Below are positions 57,062 to 64,000 of a stretch of 64,000 nt of DNA, piece by piece. The notes under the pieces were generated by a model, which saw nothing but the letters and a program-made list of their open reading frames with translations, ran no database searches and was not told the origin of the DNA. Source of the stretch: Hyparrhenia diplandra. Taxonomy: Eukaryota; Streptophyta; Magnoliopsida; Poales; Poaceae. Position numbers and translations under genes: made by a program. The stretch spans positions 62,001 through 126,000 of the forward strand of contig JADLZK010007829.1 in assembly GCA_015847255.1 (NCBI GenBank), written 5' to 3'. How positions within the stretch are numbered: position 1 is the stretch's first letter; each line of letters opens with the position of its first letter.

Positions 57062-57553
57062 TGTTGAGTCACTCGGTCTTGTAACAGTTAGCATAGCCGG
57101 TCACTGTGGCGGCCACAATGTCGCCCATGATCCGAGTCATGCGCCCCATCGCGCATCTTAATGTGACTCGTTTATGTGTAACACATTGAGGTAATACAAT
57201 AGTTGTTGGCTCTCCTTAGTTCTCTCTACATGGTATCAGCTAGTAGTGACGAAACCAGAAATAATTTTAGGGGGCTGAAACAATGGAGATGTTGATTTGC
57301 AAGAACATTTGTTGAGTAACTCGGTCTTGTAACGGTTATCATAGCCGGTCACTGAGGCGGCCACGACGTCGCCCATGACCGAGTCATGCGCTCCGTCACG
57401 AATCTTGATGTGACTCGTTTATGTGTAACCCAATGAGGTAATACAACAGTTGTTGGCTCTCCTTCTCTCTACATGGTATCAGCTAGCAGTGACGAAACCA
57501 GAAATGATTTTAGGGGGCTAAAACAATGGAGATGTTGATTTGCAAGAACATTT
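57062..57553 (+). mobile_element. TRIM-like miniature LTR element, tandem LTR-internal-LTR-internal
   Basis: LTR 1 (57062-57230) starts TGTTGAGTCACTCGG and ends CTCTCTACA. It is followed by a primer site TGGTATCAGCTAG (57231-57243) like that for initiator tRNA-Met, and a 79-bp internal stretch. LTR 2 (57310-57473) is followed by the same primer site (57474) and the same internal stretch again to about 57553. Internal DNA this short, with no coding capacity, fits TRIM elements. The order indicates an array that lost its last LTR. No flanking duplication was identified. Confidence 0.7.
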
Positions 57554-57658
57554 AATGGTGTTTTTTTGCTACAGTGATTAACCTTGATTACCGGCTCTTG
57601 AGTGTGTTAGTGTTGGCGCCCGGTGGCTGGCTCCATCGCTGTCAGCTAGTGTTGTTAG

Positions 57659-58403
57659 TGTTATGAAACGGTGTCTCTCAACAGACACCCCTTCGGCATA
57701 CGCCTATTCACGATGCGATCTCATCCATCAAGTACAATATTAGGGGATAGGATTAGATAGTTTTACTCCCAAAGGGCATGTCCTTTGGAACAGTCGTGTC
57801 CCTTCGTGACACCCCTTCACTTGTATAAATATATTCGGAGATCAATGAAAGAGATAGTTCTTCCAATCTTGTTCATTTACATTCACGTTTTAACACGTTA
57901 GGGGGAGTTATCTTTATGTCGTATCTCCAATATTTTTTTCCCACTAGATTTTTAATGGAATACCAATGACATAGTGATTTACTTATATCACAAACAAATA
58001 TGTTATTTTCTCCTTATTTTCTGATAAGGTTTAAAGGAGTTTTTGTGGCATATCCATATATGCCTCAGATTTTTCCCATTGGGTTTTTCGAGGAATCTAG
58101 CTTACAACTGCATTGATCTCAAGAAAGATTCGATCGAGGGGGAGTGTTATGAAACGGTGTCTCTCAACAGACACCCCTTCGGCATACGCTTATTTACGAA
58201 GCGATCTCATCCATCAAGTACAATATTAGGGGATAGGATTAGATAGTTTTACTCCCCAAAGGGCATGTCCTTTGGGAATAGTCGCGGTTCCTTCGTGACA
58301 CCCCTTCATAAGTTCGAGGACCGGCCATGCACTTTACTCTATAAATTTATTTGGAGATCAATGAAAGAGATAGTTCTTCTCATTTACATTCACGTTTTAA
58401 CAG
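57659..58403 (+). mobile_element. Short copia-type LTR pair with residual internal DNA
   Basis: LTRs at 57659-57896 and 58145-58403 both start TGTTATGAAACGGTG and end CGTTTTAACA plus one base. A polypurine tract (GAGGGGGAG) lies just before the second. The 248-bp internal part lacks a primer site and coding capacity. GTTAG occurs before LTR 1 (57654-57658), after LTR 1 (57897-57901) and after LTR 2 (58404-58408), consistent with a 5-bp target duplication plus an extra copy. Confidence 0.75.
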
Positions 58404-58408
58404 GTTAG

Positions 58409-59520
58409 ATCCTAAACCTCGCTGCCCACCAAAACCACCCCCGCGCCACTCGCCGCCGATCCGCTTCTCGCCGGTTGGGCTCCTCTTCCGCTGCCTTCTA
58501 TCTCCTCGTGTTCTCGTCGTCATGGACATGGACGCGAATCCTCTCTATCTTCCCAACTCCGATGCCTCCTCCGGAGTCCTCTTTCACCTCTTCCATCGAT
58601 GAGTTCCGCCCGGCCATCGCCGTGCCGGCGGTGGGCTGTTCTTCGACGATAAACACATAAAATCCCACATCCCCTGTTGAGCTCGATCTTGGCGAGCATA
58701 CTATACCAGTGGCCTTTGCTTCTTTGACGCGTTCATCGGCAAATTTGGACTCACGTCTCTCACCTCTCCTCCAAGCCAACCACAGGCAATCATCGGCATT
58801 CGAGTGGGTTATGCGTAACCGGTGCATCCTCGGCTCGTTGTACAACTCGCGATCTCAAGGATGTTCGTGCCAGCGTGCAACATCCGACACCCGGTGGCAA
58901 CCGGCATCTCGCCTTTGCTTGCCCTTTGCTCATGTGTGATGCGACCTTCGTGCTCCCTAGAAGACCCTGATTCAGCTTTGCCGGACCTCCGTTTGTGGTT
59001 GCTCTTTTCGGTTAATTGTATTTGCGGTTTCTTCTTTAGCTTGGGGGTTCCTCTTTGTCTTTTATTTTGGTTTGTTGTTTGGTAATCGGGGTATTACCAG
59101 GACCTTATTTGTATTTGGGCTTGTGTTGTCAACACTCTGCTTAATAAAAAAACGCGCCGACCTAGGTGGGCGTGGTCTCGAAAAAAAAAAACCTCCACGA
59201 TCGGTTCGAAGTTAAGAGACAACCTACATATTTAAACAACTTCTTGTGCTACACCAACTAGAGCCATCGCTTCTATTCCTACAACAAGCTAGCTAGTTTG
59301 TGACAAGGAGGTAACAATTTTAAATCTTCTTTTTTTAAAAAAAAAAAAAAGCGCACATTCAATGTTTCTTTCTATGCCAATTTTGCATGCTTCTACATCT
59401 TTTGCAAAGTATGTTAAGGAGGTTGTTGTTATATGAAGCATCTACACCGACTAGAGCCATTTCCTCTATTTCGACACCAAGCCCTCTCTCATGTTGGCCA
59501 TCTCCGTTTATTTGACACAA
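58409..59520 (+). other. GC-rich 5' patch and a possible LINE 3' tail
   Basis: 58409-58680 is leader-like and holds a short frame from ATG 58522 (MDMDANPLYLPNSDASSGVL). 58690-59190 ends in CTTAATAAAAAAACGCGCC, then GTCTCGAAAAAAAAAAA, the way 3' ends of grass LINEs usually look (poly-A at 59180-59190). No reverse transcriptase remains. 59220-59520 is AT-rich with a loose repeat around CACCAACTAGAGCCAT (59264 and 59447). Confidence 0.35.
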
Positions 59521-60868
59521 CTTTTTTTTTTCTAGAGTTTTAGGGCCTACGCCCTGCCTTTTGGATTAACCGAGAGACAAAAACCATGCTCCGTTCTGTT
59601 CTGGGGTGGGTTGCACCCATCAAAGTAAACAAAAGCGAAGCCGACACACAGTCAATGAATGAAGCAACCAAACGTTATTTCAAGCTAAAAGGTTTAAGCA
59701 TCTAGATTAGCTTGGCATTCTCCGGCTTTACCCGGCTCATCCCCCGGTCTTCGGAAACACACCATCTCCTCCAGCCCGAACTTCATTTTAGCTTCCTCGG
59801 GGATTATGATTTGAGCCTTGATAGCGATCCCGATACAAGAGCGAGATCCCACTTGTTCTTTACTTGGCTCGGCCGGTGGTTCTTGGAGGTCTTGGAGCAA
59901 TACACTTGAGTTTGTTTATCTTGACCCCAAACTCGTTCTCCTGTCTGTTGGGCACAAGATCTCCCAAGGTTGAGCCATTACAAGTAATCTTCATCACTAG
60001 ATTTTGATACTTAACCACGGAACACCACGCATGCATATGGAACATCTTAGTTTCCACAACCCCACGTGGCTGCTGCACATGGGATATTGTCTACTATAAA
60101 TTTTTCTTACTCAACCACATTTGTCCTATTGACACAAAAATCAGTACCAATATCTCTATCACAAGCTTTCGGACAAAGCAAGCCCATATTTGCTGGGACT
60201 CTTGCACATTCAAAAAATAAGTGATTCTTGATTCATTCTCTCAGTCTGAGAAAAGGCAAGAGACATTATCTAACTTAATTCTAATATTCAAATTATCTCT
60301 AGTCGAACTTTGTTTTTGGTAAGTAACCTAAAAAGAACTGTACTCTAGGAGGAATTTTGAGCTGCCACATTGCTGGAACATGGACTGGCAAAATACCTCT
60401 AAAATTAACTATTTTGTACAAAGACTATGAAGAGTAAATGCCATTAGAGGTAAACTGCCAAACCAAAGAATCCTCATCATCAGTGAACACTATTGTGGAG
60501 GCTAGTTGCACTATCTCATACCACATATTCATAAGTCTATGATCTACACATCTTTTAAAAGAACATTTCAAATTTGAGTCATCCCACAACTCATCAATTG
60601 TACCTGTTTTTTCATTGACCAACACATATAATTCCCAAAACTGTATGGCTAGACTTGACTATCCTAACCAATTATCCTCCCAAAACTTAATTCTTTTTCC
60701 ATTTCCTACTACCCATCTATATCCCAGGTATGCAGCCTTAGCAGCCCACATGACACCTTTCATAAACTTGTTCTGACTAGAGATAATTTGACACAACTCT
60801 ATCCATTTACAACCGTAAGAGGATGCTGGAACTTGAAGGCAATATAGAACTTGTTCGATGTTGCTCTA
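59521..60868 (-). mobile_element. 5'-truncated LINE (L1-type) fragment
   Basis: The minus strand carries the C-terminal part of a LINE ORF2 protein with stops and frameshifts. Readable pieces are NEKTGTIDELWDDSNLKCSF, VDHRLMNMWYEIVQLASTIV, FTDDEDSLVWQFTSNGIYSS, then VPAMWQLKIPPRVQFF, which leads into the zinc-binding (zf-RVT) region. The 3' end is marked by poly-T at 59521-59530 on the plus strand (poly-A on the minus). The reverse-transcriptase core is missing. It can no longer move. Confidence 0.7.
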
Positions 60869-60876
60869 TCTCCAGA

Positions 60877-61043
60877 CAGTGGCGAAGCTAGAGAAAATTG
60901 AAGGGTGGTACACTTGCCTTGTGGGTGCATATGTTTGTATTAGAGATGGTGCATATATGGTGAAATTTAAAGCAAAACTACTATTTTTTCAAAATTTGGG
61001 TGGTGCGTTTGCACCACCTACCTATAGTATACCTTCGCCCCTG
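60877..61043. mobile_element. hAT-type MITE, 167 bp
   Basis: It begins CAGTGGCGAAGCTAG and ends ACCTTCGCCCCTG, imperfect inverted termini of an hAT family. Eight-bp duplications TCTCCAGA (60869-60876) and TCTCCGGA (61044-61051) flank it with one mismatch. It has inserted next to the LINE fragment. Confidence 0.8.
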
Positions 61044-61051
61044 TCTCCGGA

Positions 61052-62039
61052 TCGTGCCTATGAGAAGGGAAAGCCAAAGAAGTTGAAGGTTGTCAGATCC
61101 AAAAAAGCTTAGACCATTTAGTACCATGTTCTTCTAATGTTGCTGTTCAAACCACAATCTTGTGATGTATGGATCCGATACTGTACTAGATAGCCTAATG
61201 TGGCCGGAACATGTTGTTTTGCTGGACCAGCTACATCAGTTTGAACCTGTTGTTCTACTATGGTGAAATATTGATGAAAATCAATCTATTTTGATATTGG
61301 AAATATTGCCTTGTTATGCTGCTCAAATGTTTCTTGTCACGCTCATGTATTGTTGCTATAATGTTGATCTAGAGGGGTAAGTGTATTCTTGTCCAAAAAT
61401 CATGTTTGGATACCGGTTTGATTGAGAAATATATTATTATAAGAGCTGTAGTGTTCAGCATATTGCCATGGTTGCAGAGTGTGTTATGGAAAAGCCACAC
61501 TTTTTTAATGGTTTGTAGCAAAAGCCACGGCTGAAGGATGTCCAGGAGCTAATTTTGGCTTGTATCAAACACTCTGTTATCATATTCGCCCCAAACCCAA
61601 ATTCCTTGTTGTTCATCCCCTGCTCCTCCTTTCCTCTTCCCCAAGCTTTGTCTTTGCTCACATGATATCGGCGGGCATCTCCTCCGCTGCATGACATACG
61701 TCACGAACTGCGTTGTTGACAATTCTCTTCTGGATCAAATTTGTCTTGCACTGAATTCTTCCCTGTGACAGTAGCCACGCGAAGAACCTGACCCTTGGTG
61801 GCGCTTTGTTCCTCCATACAAAGTTTGCCCAGGGATCCTGACTGGAGTTAGCTGTCTTCAGTGTAGCAACTAAGTGATGGAGAGATTTTGGGCATCAATA
61901 CGAAAAGTCGCTGCTGCAGAGTATGTGTGTGCTTGAACTATGTTCAGTGCATCTATAACTTCACCATGCCTATTAAATGCTAATTTCTAGTCGAGTTAGC
62001 TGTTAAACCTTGATATGTATTTGCCGATCTAGTATGTAT
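61052..62039. other. Intergenic, no gene recognised
   Basis: Mixed-composition DNA with no exon structure, RNA gene or transposon end that I can support. Confidence 0.35.
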
Positions 62040-62153
62040 TACCTCCATTCCAAAATATAAGACGTTTTGGCTTTTCTAGATATGTATTTAGACATAGTGC
62101 ATAGCAAAAGAAAGAAAAGTTAAAACGTCTTATAATTTGGAACGGAGGGAGTA
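62040..62153. mobile_element. Stowaway-type MITE, complete
   Basis: The left end TACCTCCATTCCAAAATATA and right end TATAATTTGGAACGGAGGGA, then GTA, are inverted repeats that also pair through AAGACGTTTT/AAAACGTCTT. TA dinucleotides at both ends give the Tc1/mariner-type target site. At 114 bp it has no coding capacity. Confidence 0.85.
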
Positions 62154-62239
62154 TATATCTGCTGCGAGCGGATGAACATTGTATTTGCACGTGGACATGG
62201 AGCCGTCAGGCAAATCACCTAAGACCAGCCTCTCATAAC

Positions 62240-63017
62240 CAGGATGCTCTATGTGATCGATTCCCGATCCTGTTCAGCAGCAGCTCCGGACTTTACTGAA
62301 CAAACTGTTCTGTCCCGTGATCAGGACAAAGAAACTCTCCTTTCTCTAGAGGACCAGCAAAACTTGATATACCTCTGCAATTTACAAGCTTCTCAAAGCG
62401 CTTGGACAGCTGGCACCACAAGCCTCCTTCATCTGGAATAATGCAGCCCCGCCACGTGTCCAGCTGTTCATCTGTCTTCTCATCAAAGGCAGAGTCCAAT
62501 GCAGATCCAACTCTTTATCGTAAATGGATAGTTGATACACCTGGATGTGTGGTCTGTGGAGCGACGGAAGAAATTCAAGAACACCTGATCTTCGAGTGCC
62601 CAATTGCAGTAAGCTTCTCGGAATGCGATCGATTTCGCAGTTTCCCCCGGGGGCGGCGTATTCGGGATGCGTGACCGCCGCCATCGATATCTTCTGCGCC
62701 GTGAACAACAAAGCTCCTTCATCGCATTGTGCGGCTGGCAACCGTGGAAGCCAAGGAATGGGGTTGCCTTCGGCAATGAAACCCTCTCTACGGTAGTTGT
62801 TTCTCTCATGCACGGCAGAAGCACGGGCCAGAATGACAAGGATAAAACGGTTTCTGATGGTTGGTGTGGGCTATTTGAGCAAATAGCTTCAACACGCGAT
62901 CCACGAGATGTAAAAGAGATCCTCTCTTCCTCCATCTTTGTGTAAACCTTTGTATTGGGAATGCCATCCAAAAAATCGGTGGGGATCCATCCCACCCCGA
63001 CTTAAAAAAAAAAAAAA
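62240..63017 (+). mobile_element. 5'-truncated LINE fragment with poly(A) tail
   Basis: Frames on the plus strand carry the end of a LINE ORF2: SFIWNNAAPPRVQLFICLLI, then KWIVDTPGCVVCGATEEIQE, HLIFECPIAVSF. This is the zf-RVT zinc-binding domain with its C-x2-C...H-x4-C pattern. FIALCGWQPWKPRNGVAF and DGWCGLFEQIAS follow to a stop at 62943-62945. The frame changes at least three times. The 3' untranslated end is followed by a 15-A tail (63003-63017). The reverse-transcriptase core is absent. Confidence 0.8.
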
Positions 63018-64000
63018 ACAAGATGCTTTCAGAGAGAGCCAGCATACTGACTCACCAAGGTTTGTAGTTCTGACCCATGCTTACTGCATCTTTGTATGAA
63101 TCACTTGACTAGAATTTCTTAAGATTTGTAGGGCTACATCTACTTAACTGTATTAGCATCTTAGTATTCGTCCAAAAAGAGTAACAATACAAAGACCGAG
63201 CTAATGCTATGGCGGTATTTCAAACATGCATATGAAAACAATCAAAAGATTATGTTGAAACCATTTTCAATTTTTTTACGCAAACCGAGTATGATCCAAA
63301 ATCACATCATTTAATGAACACATTAGGTCTTGAGATCAATTTTTGCAATGGTGCTTAGACCAGGAGCATAAATCAAACAAGGATGAGGTTGCGGGGAAAT
63401 AAATATAAGCGCCAGAAGTCTGAATACAGGAACTGCACAAATGTGGCTTTTGAGATTTCAAAACCATCATCACTTGTTTAGATGTGTAACATCATTTTCA
63501 ATAGACACATTAATAGTTCGGATAACAAGCAAAGCAAGTACTTTCTCTAAAGACTAAGGCGGCAAAACAAGCATCGGTTCGTAAAACCCCCACGGGGGTA
63601 TCTCATACTAGTACTACTTATAATGGTAGAAGAAACAAAATTTGGAATATTTGGTACTATCAGGAAACACATATAAATTCAGCACCTGCCTGGAAACTGA
63701 AGATATGTTCAGCGACAACATCCAAATTCTGTTTTTTCTCGGTTCCTGTGTTTCCTATTCTGCCATTCCAAACAGGACCTTAATATTTTTCACTGAGGAT
63801 AACATCAATCTGCCTTTGAAAGAGGCAACCCTTATCCGAGCACCGTGGAAAATTGAAGGACAACTGCAAATTGACCTTGTAAGAAAGACAATTGCATTTC
63901 CAGTGGGTGCATCAGAATTCAGTTTGGTAAACAAATTAAAGGTAGTGAAGTTCTTGTAAGTACAGGGATGAAGTCAAAGACATAAACGACACTAGAGAAC
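63018..64000. other. Intergenic with one Tourist-like terminus
   Basis: 63745-63779 reads as an inverted Tourist-type end (GCCATTCCAAACAGGACC followed by TTA), related to the element in the LCB1 intron; its partner end was not found. 63800-63956 has an open frame (DNINLPLKEATLIRAPWKIE) that might be an exon, but it runs toward the window edge and is not recognised. The rest is AT-rich. Confidence 0.35.

Noticed and set aside
1..64000. CRISPR arrays, bacterial operons, ribosomal RNA genes or viral genomes
   Set aside because: None seen; the window is plant nuclear DNA with spliced genes and plant transposons.

Overview
The window is plant nuclear DNA. It has spliced genes with GT-AG introns, AT-rich introns beside very GC-rich first exons, and dense grass-type transposons: Stowaway, Tourist and hAT MITEs, CACTA ends, Mutator-like elements, Ty3/gypsy and Ty1/copia LTR elements and LINE fragments. 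Family memory of the MITEs and of the proteins points to a panicoid grass, perhaps an Andropogoneae member. This is an inference and no search was run.

Layout. 1-2.04 kb is a tandem array of ~700-bp units carrying degenerate tRNA-like modules. 4.55-8.36 kb is a complete but non-autonomous gypsy element with two LTRs and a 5-bp target duplication. 8.4-15 kb is mostly decayed repeat sequence, including a CACTA end. A RADIALIS-like MYB gene lies at 15.5-15.9 kb. The best gene is the serine palmitoyltransferase LCB1 subunit (20.75-25.9 kb, 13 exons). It carries a Tourist-type insertion in an intron, and a decayed copy of its last exon lies just downstream. A GC-rich single-exon carboxylesterase-like gene lies at 30.7-31.75 kb. 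A 2-kb Mutator-like element with perfect 9-bp target duplications (33.4-35.4 kb) sits just upstream of a possible 35-residue membrane microprotein gene (35.6 kb).

From 36.3 to 56.1 kb three members of one trypsin/Deg-like family occur. One is on the minus strand (36.3-37.8 kb), one is a divergent broken copy on the plus strand (40.9-41.5 kb), and one is a large two-domain gene (51.9-56.1 kb) whose catalytic positions look substituted. Between them are a hypothetical grass gene (42.1-43.1 kb, minus), a second long-TIR element (45.2-46.1 kb) and a striking ~600-bp cluster of RY motifs (CATGCA/TGCATG, 49.8-50.4 kb). The last 7 kb holds a tandem TRIM-like element, a short copia LTR pair, two LINE fragments, an hAT MITE and a Stowaway MITE.

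Almost every gene shows one to three 1-2 nt indels, many of them in short homopolymers, while splice sites and surrounding codons are intact. This looks more like uncorrected long-read consensus error than like decay. Gene calls are therefore given as CDS with the breaks noted, except where other damage is present.
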